From JAVBMU01 sp031552185 (GTDB lineage: Bacteria > Actinomycetota > Actinomycetes > Actinomycetales > Cellulomonadaceae), in assembly GCA_031552185.1 (NCBI GenBank), contig JAVBMU010000031.1, positions 1 through 64,000 of the forward strand: DNA of 64,000 bases, written 5' to 3'. Each line of letters starts with the position of its first letter. Positions within the stretch are counted from its first letter, which is position 1. The position numbers and the translations under genes were made by a program. The notes under the pieces are model-generated. The model was not told the origin of the DNA. It did not search any database and saw only the letters and a program-made list of their open reading frames with translations. Positions 53,873-61,556 of this stretch are shown here, piece by piece.

Positions 53873-54982
53873 CTAGTAGCAGAGCTTCGCGCCGTCGGCG
53901 GCGCCGATCGACTCAAGGCCGGCCACGGCCTTGTCCGTCACCAGGGTGATGCCGGTGTTGGTGAAGTCCTTGCCGGCGTCCGGCGTCGGCGTCGTGCCGT
54001 TCTTGACGTGCTCGATGATTGCGTTGACGCCCATGGCGCCCATCTTGGACGGGTACTGCTGGGCGTCCGCGCCCAGCACGCCGTCCTGGAGGGCCTTGAT
54101 GCCATCGCACGAGCCGTTGATCGAGACGACGAGGGCCGTGGTGTTGCCGGCCGCCTTGAGCGCCTGGACGGCACCGAGCGCGGACGGCTCGTTCGCGGTG
54201 AAGACGACGTTGATGTCCGACGACAGGGTGAGGCACTTCTCCATCGCGGTGCGCCCGCCGTCCTCGGCGCCGTCGGTCGCCTCGTGGCAGACGACCGTGT
54301 AGTCGCCGCCGGAGTACTTGCCGGTGCTGGGCTCGTCCCCGATCTTGTTGGGGTCCTTGACGTCGATGCCCATGCCCGCCAGGAAGCCCTGGTCGCGCTC
54401 GTAGTCGATGCTGACGACCTTGTCGGCGAACAGGTCGAGGGCGGCGATCTTCGCCGGCTTGCCCGCGAGCGCCCCGGCGGCCCACTTGCCGATCTGCTCT
54501 CCGGCGAGCCGGTTGTCGGAAGCAAAGGTCGCCGAGACGAGGTCCGTGGGCGTGGTGGGCGTGTCGACCGCGACGACGAAAAGCCCGGCCTCCTGGGCCT
54601 TCTTGATGGCCTCGTTCACGGCGGGACCGTTGTTGGCGATCATGATGCCGTCGTCGCCGCGGGTCACCGCGTCCTCGATAGCGCGGATTTGCCCGTCGGC
54701 GTCCGTTTGGTCCTTGCCGGAGGCCAGCGTGATCTGCGCACCCTGCTTGGCCGCCTCCTTCTTGGCGCCGTCCATCATGGCGACCCAGAACGGGTCGTTG
54801 GGGTCCTTCGTGATCAGGGTGACGTGGATCTTCTTGCCCTGGTTCGCTCCGGTGCTCTGATCGGTTCCCGAGTCCCCGGCGTCGTTGCCCGAGCCCGAGC
54901 ACCCGGTCAGCGCGAGGCCCGCGGCGCACACGGCTCCGAGCGCGAGGGCGACGCGGCGGCGGTGTCGCGTGGAGATGTTCAT
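53873..54982 (-). CDS. Sugar-binding lipoprotein of ABC importer (RbsB/FrcB-like)
   Basis: Periplasmic-binding-protein-type receptor of 369 residues. The signal peptide ends in lipobox LTGC (C28), followed by a Gly/Ser/Asp linker. The type-I binding fold has VTLITKDPNDPFWVAMMDGAKKEA, IEDAVTRGDDGIMIANN, VVAVDTPTT, VVFTANEPSALGAVQAL and VVSINGSCDGIKAL. It should capture a monosaccharide or small glycoside and hand it to the permease. GGGAGCGG precedes the ATG at 54982. It is the first gene of the operon. Confidence 0.94.
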   Translation of the reverse strand: MNISTRHRRRVALALGAVCAAGLALTGCSGSGNDAGDSGTDQSTGANQGKKIHVTLITKDPNDPFWVAMMDGAKKEAAKQGAQITLASGKDQTDADGQIRAIEDAVTRGDDGIMIANNGPAVNEAIKKAQEAGLFVVAVDTPTTPTDLVSATFASDNRLAGEQIGKWAAGALAGKPAKIAALDLFADKVVSIDYERDQGFLAGMGIDVKDPNKIGDEPSTGKYSGGDYTVVCHEATDGAEDGGRTAMEKCLTLSSDINVVFTANEPSALGAVQALKAAGNTTALVVSINGSCDGIKALQDGVLGADAQQYPSKMGAMGVNAIIEHVKNGTTPTPDAGKDFTNTGITLVTDKAVAGLESIGAADGAKLCY

Positions 54983-55002
54983 GTCCGCTCCCTACGTTCT
55001 GC

Positions 55003-55022
55003 CTACGTCGTCGGCGACGTAG
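55003..55022. promoter_or_regulatory. Perfect palindrome, probable ROK regulator operator
   Basis: CTACGTCG and CGACGTAG form an 8-bp dyad around TCGG in the AT-richer 107-bp region between the divergent binding-protein and ROK genes. Its position just before the binding-protein ribosome site would suit repression of the importer operon. Confidence 0.55.
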
Positions 55023-55052
55023 TGTCGGCAGGCTACATTATTGCGTCGTCGA

Positions 55053-55083
55053 TTGACATATTTTCGCGGTCGAGCGTTATTAT
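55053..55083 (+). promoter_or_regulatory. Promoter of the ROK regulator gene, leaderless
   Basis: TTGACA (55053-55058) and TATTAT (55078-55083, or TTATTA one base earlier) are separated by 18-19 bases. The GTG start at 55090 lies seven bases past the -10 and no ribosome site precedes it, so the transcript probably begins at the start codon. Confidence 0.6.
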
Positions 55084-55089
55084 TATCCT

Positions 55090-56319
55090 GTGACGACGAG
55101 TAATGGCTCGCGCGAGCCCGCCGATGAGGGTGGTTCCTGGCTCAGAGATACCCCGGGCCGGGTGCTCGAGCTGTTCCGCGGGCGGCCCCAGGGGCTGCGC
55201 AAGAGCGACGTCGTCGCGCGGACGGGGCTGTCCCGCACCGCGGCGGCCGAGCGCGTGGACGCGCTCGTCGCCGCCGGCTACCTCGCCCAGGTGCGGCCGC
55301 CGGCAGAGCCCGGCCGCGGCCGGCCCGCCGGCCACTATGCGCTGAACCGCGCTCGCGGCGTGATCCTCGTGGCGGACACGGGGATCACCGGGTGGCGGTT
55401 CGCGCTGTGCGACGCCGCCGGGACGGTGCTGGCCGAGAAGCTCGAACCGCTCGACATCACCCACGGGCCGCAGAAGGTGCTGGCGACGATCGATCGCCGG
55501 TTCGCGGGACTCCTGAACCGGCACCGCACCACACCCGCCGACGTGCTCGGCATCGGGATGTCCGTCCCCGGGCCGGTCGACCACGCGACCGGCCGCGCGA
55601 TCAGCCCGCCGATGATGCCGGGCTGGCACGACTTCGATATTCCGGGGCACTTCGCCCGGACCTACGCCGGGCCGATCGTCGTCGAGAAGGACGCCAATGC
55701 CATGGCGTACGGCGAATTCGCCCGGGTCCACCCCCAAGTCCGTGATCTCGTTCTGGTCAAGCTCGGCACCGGGATCGGGACCGGCCTGCTGCTGCGCGGG
55801 GCGCTGTACCGGGGCGCCGACGGCGCCGCGGGCGACATCGGGCACGTGCCGGTCAAGCACGACGGGAGCGACGCACCGTTGTGCCGGTGCGGCAACCGCG
55901 GCTGCGTCGAGGCGTATGCCGGCGGCTGGGCGCTCGCCCGCGACTTGACGGCAGCCGGAGTGCCGACGGCCACCGTGGACGGCGTCATCGCCGCCGTCCG
56001 GGACGGCAACCGAGTCGCCCTCGACCTGGTCCGGGCGGCCGGCGCGACGATCGGGCTGGCGCTCTCCGACATCGTCAATCTGGTCAATCCGCGGCTGATC
56101 GTGTTCGGCGGGCAATTCGCCGCCCTCGACGAAATCCTGCTCGCCACAGTCCGGGAGGTGATCTACCGCCGGTCGCTGCCCCTGGCCACGCGGATGCTCA
56201 CCGTGACATCCGCCGGGCTGCCCGACCCGGGCGTGCACGGGCTGGCGCAATTGGTGACCGAGCGGGTCATGGCGCCGAACGAGGTCGATCGCGTGGTCGC
56301 CGGCATCACCGCAAACTGA
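55090..56319 (+). CDS. ROK-family transcriptional regulator
   Basis: Regulator of 409 residues. An N-terminal winged helix (about 22-80: LRKSDVVARTGLSRTAAAERVDALVAAGYL) is fused to a sugar-kinase-like ROK domain with VADTGITGWRFALCD, GIGMSVPGPVD, VEKDANAMAYGEF, LVLVKLGTGIGTGLLL and zinc motif CRCGNRGCVE. It is divergent from the sugar importer operon and presumably represses it until its sugar ligand arrives. GTG start without ribosome site. Confidence 0.93.
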   Translation: MTTSNGSREPADEGGSWLRDTPGRVLELFRGRPQGLRKSDVVARTGLSRTAAAERVDALVAAGYLAQVRPPAEPGRGRPAGHYALNRARGVILVADTGITGWRFALCDAAGTVLAEKLEPLDITHGPQKVLATIDRRFAGLLNRHRTTPADVLGIGMSVPGPVDHATGRAISPPMMPGWHDFDIPGHFARTYAGPIVVEKDANAMAYGEFARVHPQVRDLVLVKLGTGIGTGLLLRGALYRGADGAAGDIGHVPVKHDGSDAPLCRCGNRGCVEAYAGGWALARDLTAAGVPTATVDGVIAAVRDGNRVALDLVRAAGATIGLALSDIVNLVNPRLIVFGGQFAALDEILLATVREVIYRRSLPLATRMLTVTSAGLPDPGVHGLAQLVTERVMAPNEVDRVVAGITAN

Positions 56320-56343
56320 ACCGGGCAGCGGTGGACGCGAGGT

Positions 56344-56493
56344 GGTGCGGCGAGTCAGTACCTGGTGCGGCGAGTCAGTACCTGGTGCGGCGAGTCAGTA
56401 CCGACACGCCGGGAAAACGAGCACCGAAAAGCCGCGAGGTACTGACTCGGCGCCTCCGGTACTGACTCGGCGCGCGAAGTACTGACTCGGCGC
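56344..56493. repeat. Inverted 20-bp-period repeat element, copy A2
   Basis: Three direct copies of a 20-bp unit GGTGCGGCGAGTCAGTACCT (56344, 56364 and 56384) are followed by a core GACACGCCGGGAAAAC... (56403-56437). Three inverted copies of (G/A)GTACTGACTCGGCGC follow at 56438, 56458 and 56478, again at 20-bp period. It begins 25 bases after the ROK gene stop. Confidence 0.95.
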
Positions 56494-56604
56494 GCCAGAG
56501 GATTGATTGCCGGGGTTCGTGGTCGTGGCGGTGCGGCTGCGGGCAGTTTTCCCGGCGTGCCGGCGAGGGGTTGCGGTGGGGCCCGAGTGACCGCGGCCGG
56601 CGCC

Positions 56605-56810
56605 GCGCGAGATAGCGGTGGGCGCGCGAGATAGCGGTTTGTCGGACGAGATAGAGGTATCGCCGGCGAACGACAGATATCGCGAACGAGGTAGAGGTTA
56701 AACGTCGCGAATCGGTCGCCTCGGCGCGCCGTACCTCTCGCTCGCGCGCCGTACCTCTCGCTCGCGCGCCGTACCTCTCGCTCGCGCGCCGTACCTCTCG
56801 CTCGCGCGCC
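56605..56810. repeat. Inverted 20-bp-period repeat element, copy B2
   Basis: Four to five direct half-sites of the form CGAG(A/G)TAG(C/A)GGT recur at about 20-bp steps (words ending at 56619, 56638, 56658 and 56698, one degenerate near 56680). A core of about 30 bp follows, then four perfect tandem 20-bp inverted units GTACCTCTCGCTCGCGCGCC at 56731-56810. Confidence 0.93.
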
Positions 56811-56995
56811 GGACCCTGTGCGCGAACCCGATTGCCCGCACGGACGTGGTCGCGCCATCGAGCCCGTCCCCCGACCCGGGTCCTCGCCGATCAGAGGCGC
56901 CGGTGCCCGGAGTCCGCCCGGTGGGCGGCCCCGCGCGGCGACCCACGCCGAGGCGGTCAACGCGCCGGGATCGCTCGGCGTGATGGGATGGGCAC

Positions 56996-58027
56996 ATGGA
57001 CCCCAGCGCATCGATCGATCGCCGCGAGGGCACACTGCTCACGGTCACCGAAGCCGCCGCGGTCCGGGACCTCGCCGCCGCCGCCGGTTCGGCCGACGGC
57101 GTCGCACCGCTGTCCGAACAGACCTTCCTCAACCTGCGCGCCGGCGCGCCGGACGTCGTCCACCTGCTCGCCAACCGGGACGACGCCGTCGTCGGCTACG
57201 CACAGGTTGATCTCGGCAGCGGCCCGAGCGCGGAACTTGTGGTGCACCCAGGGCACCGCCGCCGCGGCCTTGGCACCCGCCTGCTGGCAGCGGCGACTGC
57301 CGCCGCCGCGGAATCGTCGGCCGGCGGCGTGCGGGTCTGGGCGCACGGGAACCTGCCGGCCGCCCGCGCTCTGGCCGCGCGGGCGGGCCTCGCCGTCGTC
57401 CGCGAGTTGTACTTCCTGGGCCGGCCGATCGCGGCCGCGGATCGCCGGCCGCCGGCCGTCCCAGCCGGCCTGCGGTTACGGACATTTGTCCTCGGGGTCG
57501 ACGACGATGCCTGGGTCGACCTCAATGCCCGCGCCTTCGCCGATCATCCCGAGCAGGGCCGGCTGACCGTCGCGGACCTGCGCGCCCGCGCCGCCGAGGA
57601 ATGGTTCGACGCGGGCGGGTTCTTCCTGCTTGAGCGGGCCGTCCCCCGTCCGGCCGCGCGGTCGGACGAGCCCGCCGACGCCGCCCTGCTGGGCTACCTC
57701 TGGACCAAGGTGACCGCCCGGGACACCGCCGCGCCGGTCACCGGCGCCGCCCCCGAAACGACCATCCCCACCGCCGCCGCGCCGGGCCGGCAGGGCGAAA
57801 TCTACGCCGTCGGCGTCGACCCGAGCGCCCACGGCGCGGGGCTGGGGCGACTACTCACCGCCGTCGGGCTCGCCCACCTCGCCGAGGCGGGGGTCGACCG
57901 AGCGGTGCTTTATGTCGACGGCGACAATACGGCCGCCCGGGCGCTGTACGAGCGGGCCGGCTTCGCTCCGTTGGCGGTCGATGTCCAGTACGCCACGGCC
58001 CCGACGGCGGCCGGGGATTCCGAATAA
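56996..58027 (+). CDS. mshD: Mycothiol synthase (MshD)
   Basis: Acetyltransferase of 343 residues that catalyses the last step of mycothiol synthesis. It has two GNAT domains in tandem. The first (about 1-150) has VVHPGHRRRGLGTRLLAAA. The second (about 155-340) has AVGVDPSAHGAGLGRLLTAVGLAHLAEAGV and VLYVDGDNTAARALYERAGF, the acetyl-CoA-binding and C-terminal motifs typical of MshD. An Ala/Thr/Pro-rich insert lies at about 235-262. The gene marks the organism as a mycothiol-producing actinobacterium. GGGATGGG before the ATG is a modest ribosome site. Confidence 0.93.
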   Translation: MDPSASIDRREGTLLTVTEAAAVRDLAAAAGSADGVAPLSEQTFLNLRAGAPDVVHLLANRDDAVVGYAQVDLGSGPSAELVVHPGHRRRGLGTRLLAAATAAAAESSAGGVRVWAHGNLPAARALAARAGLAVVRELYFLGRPIAAADRRPPAVPAGLRLRTFVLGVDDDAWVDLNARAFADHPEQGRLTVADLRARAAEEWFDAGGFFLLERAVPRPAARSDEPADAALLGYLWTKVTARDTAAPVTGAAPETTIPTAAAPGRQGEIYAVGVDPSAHGAGLGRLLTAVGLAHLAEAGVDRAVLYVDGDNTAARALYERAGFAPLAVDVQYATAPTAAGDSE

Positions 58028-58106
58028 ATCGGACCGCCCACCGACGGCGGACCTGCGCCCGGTCCACACGGATGACTCGGGCCGCGTGTGATGCCACGAT
58101 GAAGCC

Positions 58107-60365
58107 ATGACCGACACGTCGATCCCGAGCATGCTCGATCCTGAGCTCGCGGCGCACATCGCCGAACACATCGCCGAGGAACCGGAGCGCGCCGGGATCG
58201 GCCCGCTCGACGGGACGCCCCTGCCCGTCGACCGGTTCGCCGACCGCGAGTTGAGCTGGCTGGCGTTCAACCAGCGAGTGCTCGAGCTGGCCGAGGATCC
58301 GGGTCTGCCGCTGCTCGAGCGGGTTCGGTTCCTGGCGATCTTCGCCTCGAACCTCGACGAGTTCTTCATGGTCCGGGTCGCCGGGCTCAAGCGCCGGATC
58401 GCGACCGGCATCGCGGTCACCGCCGCCTCCGGGCTCAGCCCGCATCAGGTGCTCGCGGTGATCAGCCGGCACACGCAGGAACTGATGATCCGCCACTCGA
58501 TGGTCTTCCGCGACCACGTCCGGCCGGCGCTCGCGGCCGAGGGCATCACGCTGGTCCACTGGGAGGACCTCGAGCCCCGCGAGCAGGACCGCCTGCGCAA
58601 GTTCTTCCGCCGGCAGATCTTTCCCGTGCTGACGCCGCTGGCGGTCGACCCGGCGCACCCGTTCCCGTATATCTCCGGGCTCTCCCTCAACCTCGCCGTG
58701 CTCGTCGCCAATCCGACGACGGGCAAGGAACACTTCGCGCGGGTCAAGGTGCCCCCGCTGCTGCCACAGTTCATCGCCGTCGACGCCAAGGGCCGGCCCA
58801 GCGCGCCGACCACTCAGACGGCCGAGCGCGGCCCGACGTCGTTCGTCCCGCTGTCGGAGGTGATCGCCCAGCACCTGGACCACCTGTTCCCCGGCATGCA
58901 GATCGTCGAGCACCACACCTTCCGGGTGACCCGGAACGAGGACGTGGAGGTCGAGGAGGACGACGCCGAGAACCTGCTGCAGGCGATGGAGAAGGAGTTG
59001 CTGCGGCGCCGGTTCGGCCCGCCCGTCCGGCTCGAACTCGCCGCCGGGATCGGCCCCCGCATCCGCACGCTGCTCATGCGCGAGCTCGGCGTGTCGACCG
59101 ACGAGGTCTACGAACTGCCGGCCCCGCTCGACCTGACCGGGCTGAACATCATCGCCGACCTGGACCGCGCGGATCTGCACTACCCGCCGTTCATCCCGAC
59201 CACGCACCGCCAACTCGCCGAGGTCGAATCGGCCCACCCGACCGACGTCTTCGCCGCGATCCGGGAAAACGACATCCTGCTGCACCACCCGTACGACTCG
59301 TTCTCGACGTCGGTGCAGACCTTCCTCGAACAGGCCGCCGCCGACCCGACCGTCCTGGCCATCAAGCAGACGCTGTACCGGACCTCCGGCGATTCGCCGA
59401 TCGTGGACGCCCTCATCGACGCCGCGACCGCGGGCAAGCAGGTGCTCGCCCTGGTGGAGATCAAGGCCCGGTTCGACGAGCAGGCCAACATCTCCTGGGC
59501 GCGCAAGCTGGAGCAGGCCGGCGTGCACGTGGTGTACGGCATCGTCGGCCTCAAGACGCACTGCAAGCTGTCCCTGGTGGTCCGCCAGGAGGCGGACGGG
59601 CTGCGCCGCTACTGCCACGTCGGCACCGGCAATTACCACCCCAAGACCGCCCGGCTGTACACCGACCACGGCTTGTTGACCTGCGATCCGGAGGTCGGCC
59701 TCGACCTGGCCCGGCTTTTCAACCAACTCTCCGGCTATGCCCCGCAGTCGCACTTCAACCGGCTCCTGGTCGCGCCCCGCACGGTGCGCAGCGGCCTGAT
59801 CGAACGGATCGAGCGGGAGGCCGACGCCGCCCGGGCCGGGCGGCCCGCCTGGATCAAGATGAAGTTCAACTCGATCGTCGACGAGGCCACGATCGACGCA
59901 CTGTACCGGGCCTCCCAGGCCGGGGTGCCGATCGATCTGCTCGTCCGCGGGATCTGCGCGCTGCGCCCCGGCGTCCCGGGCCTGAGCGAGACCATCCGCG
60001 TCCGTTCCATCCTCGGCCGATTCCTGGAGCATTCCCGGATCTACGCCTTCGCCGGTGCGGGCGAGCCCGACGGCGCCGACGCCGCCGAGGCGGGCCCGGC
60101 CGTCTTCATCGGCTCGGCCGACCTGATGCACCGCAACCTCGATCGGCGGGTGGAGGCGCTGGTCCGGATCGCCGATCCGGACCAGATCATCGAGTTGATC
60201 GACCTGATCGACGCCTCCATGGACGACGGCACGTCGTCCTGGCACCTGACGCCGGACGACACCTGGGAGCGACACGCCACGGACGACGAGGGCCGTGCCT
60301 TGCACGACATGCAGTCCGTGCTGATCGCGCGGCACCGTCGGCGCGTCGTCGGCGGCCGCCGGTGA
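58107..60365 (+). CDS. ppk1: Polyphosphate kinase 1
   Basis: Enzyme of 752 residues that reversibly polymerises the terminal phosphate of ATP into polyphosphate. It has RELSWLAFNQRVLELAED, LFLAIFASNLDEFFMVRV-like segment, LTPLAVDPAHPFPYISGLSLNLAV and HHPYDSF. The catalytic phospho-His is in GLKTHCKLSLVVR (H485), followed by YCHVGTGNYHPKTARLYTD. The length is normal for PPK1. Its stop overlaps the mutT1 start (GTGA), an arrangement also found in mycobacteria (Rv2984/Rv2985). Confidence 0.97.
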   Translation: MTDTSIPSMLDPELAAHIAEHIAEEPERAGIGPLDGTPLPVDRFADRELSWLAFNQRVLELAEDPGLPLLERVRFLAIFASNLDEFFMVRVAGLKRRIATGIAVTAASGLSPHQVLAVISRHTQELMIRHSMVFRDHVRPALAAEGITLVHWEDLEPREQDRLRKFFRRQIFPVLTPLAVDPAHPFPYISGLSLNLAVLVANPTTGKEHFARVKVPPLLPQFIAVDAKGRPSAPTTQTAERGPTSFVPLSEVIAQHLDHLFPGMQIVEHHTFRVTRNEDVEVEEDDAENLLQAMEKELLRRRFGPPVRLELAAGIGPRIRTLLMRELGVSTDEVYELPAPLDLTGLNIIADLDRADLHYPPFIPTTHRQLAEVESAHPTDVFAAIRENDILLHHPYDSFSTSVQTFLEQAAADPTVLAIKQTLYRTSGDSPIVDALIDAATAGKQVLALVEIKARFDEQANISWARKLEQAGVHVVYGIVGLKTHCKLSLVVRQEADGLRRYCHVGTGNYHPKTARLYTDHGLLTCDPEVGLDLARLFNQLSGYAPQSHFNRLLVAPRTVRSGLIERIEREADAARAGRPAWIKMKFNSIVDEATIDALYRASQAGVPIDLLVRGICALRPGVPGLSETIRVRSILGRFLEHSRIYAFAGAGEPDGADAAEAGPAVFIGSADLMHRNLDRRVEALVRIADPDQIIELIDLIDASMDDGTSSWHLTPDDTWERHATDDEGRALHDMQSVLIARHRRRVVGGRR

Positions 60366-61384
60366 CCGTGGCGCCGCGGGTCGGGACCCGCGCGGTACTC
60401 GGCCGGGCGCACGCGCCGGCGGCCCCGATCATCGAGGCCGCCGGCGCGCTGGTCTGGCGCGAGCATGCGGGCGAACTCCAGGTGCGCCTGGTCCATCGGC
60501 CGAAGTACGACGACTGGTCCTGGCCCAAGGGCAAGCTCGACCCGGGCGAAGCGCCGCAGACCGCCGCGGCGCGCGAGGTCGCCGAGGAGACCGGCCGGCC
60601 GATCGTGCTCGGCGTGCCGCTGCCGGGCCTGCGCTATCTGCTCGCCGACGGATCGGTCAAGCGCGTGCATTATTGGGCGGCGCAACGGGCCGTGGCCGGC
60701 GAGCACGACGCGGCGCTGGCGGCCCGGGCGCCGGTGCCGCCCGTCTCCCCCGCGGAAATCGACCGCGCCGTCTGGCTGTCGACCGCCGCCGCCGCCAAGC
60801 GGCTCACCCGGCGCGCCGACCTGCGCCCCCTGCGCGCGCTCGAACGGGAGTGGACCGCCGGGCGCCTGCGCACTCGGGCGTTGCTCGTGGTGCGGCACGG
60901 CGTGGCCACGCTGCGCGAGTCCTGGCACGGCCGGGAGGCGGACCGCCCCCTCATCCCCGCCGGGCACGCCCAGGCGGCGGCGCTCGTGCCCGTCCTCGCC
61001 GCCTACGGCGTCGGCCGGATTGTGACGAGCCCGTGGGCGCGGTGCGCCCAGACGGTGGCACCCTTCGCCGGGGCCGCGCACCTCGTGCCCGACGACGTCG
61101 ATCACCTCGGGGAGAGTCGGCACAAGCGCTCCCCCGACCTGACGCGGAAGCTGGTCCAGGCGATGCTGGCCGCCGACCGGGCCGCGGTGCTGTGCACCCA
61201 CCGCCCGGTGCTGCCCACCGTGCTCGATGCCCTGCGCGGCCCCGCCCGCGGCGCCGTCGCCGCCCGGTTGCCGGCCGCGGACCCGTACCTCGAACCCGGC
61301 GAGATCCTGGTGGTCCAGGTGCGCTCAAGCGCCAAGGGACCGCGGATCGTCGCCGCGGAGCAGATCGCCCCGCCGCTGTACTGA
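60362..61384 (+). CDS. mutT1: MutT1-type NUDIX hydrolase fused to histidine phosphatase
   Basis: Protein of 340 residues. The NUDIX domain (about 22-155) has the box GKLDPGEAPQTAAAREVAEETG; the C-terminal phosphoglycerate-mutase-like domain (about 172-320) has LLVVRHGVA with the catalytic His. This two-domain form matches M. tuberculosis MutT1 (Rv2985), which removes 8-oxo-dGTP and diadenosine polyphosphates. It is coupled to ppk1 by a GTGA overlap. A 14-base direct repeat (61381-61394 and 61400-61413) starts at its stop codon. Confidence 0.93.
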   Translation: MTVAPRVGTRAVLGRAHAPAAPIIEAAGALVWREHAGELQVRLVHRPKYDDWSWPKGKLDPGEAPQTAAAREVAEETGRPIVLGVPLPGLRYLLADGSVKRVHYWAAQRAVAGEHDAALAARAPVPPVSPAEIDRAVWLSTAAAAKRLTRRADLRPLRALEREWTAGRLRTRALLVVRHGVATLRESWHGREADRPLIPAGHAQAAALVPVLAAYGVGRIVTSPWARCAQTVAPFAGAAHLVPDDVDHLGESRHKRSPDLTRKLVQAMLAADRAAVLCTHRPVLPTVLDALRGPARGAVAARLPAADPYLEPGEILVVQVRSSAKGPRIVAAEQIAPPLY

Positions 61385-61482
61385 GCAGCGTTCGCTGAAC
61401 TGAGCAGCGTTCGGCCGGTATCCCGAAGCGTGGAATTTGTATCCCGGGCGGGTCGGGACTATGACCCTGGCCCCGCCACCGA

Positions 61483-61554
61483 CCTACCTCCTAACGTCGC
61501 GTACAACGCCTCGGATAACCCCGAAATCCGGGCGCCGTCGCCGACGGAGGTAGG
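61483..61554 (+). promoter_or_regulatory. Upstream sequence complementary to the ribosome site of the next gene
   Basis: CCTACCTCC (61483-61491) is perfectly complementary to GGAGGTAGG (61546-61554), the Shine-Dalgarno region two bases before the GTG at 61557. If transcribed, the leader could fold and hide the ribosome site. Confidence 0.45.
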
Positions 61555-61556
61555 CC

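Larger units (their letters stand above)
56320..56995. other. Repeat-packed intergenic region between ROK and mshD genes
   Basis: This 676-bp stretch has no credible gene. Most of it is two head-to-head repeat elements (56344-56493 and 56605-56810). An inverted copy of the A-core lies between them (TTTTCCCGGCGTGCC, 56547-56561). The last 180 bp before mshD holds its promoter, with no clear -35/-10 visible. Short frames here only reflect the repeats. Confidence 0.75.

Noticed and set aside
56731..56810. CRISPR array
   Set aside because: The units are tandem 20-mers without spacers and have a head-to-head partner array; no cas genes are nearby.
56355..57035. 226-codon minus-strand frame with repeated VPTRRTRY-like words
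   Set aside because: It is a translation of the 20-bp inverted repeats; periodicity is at DNA level and both orientations occur, which is not expected of a protein gene.
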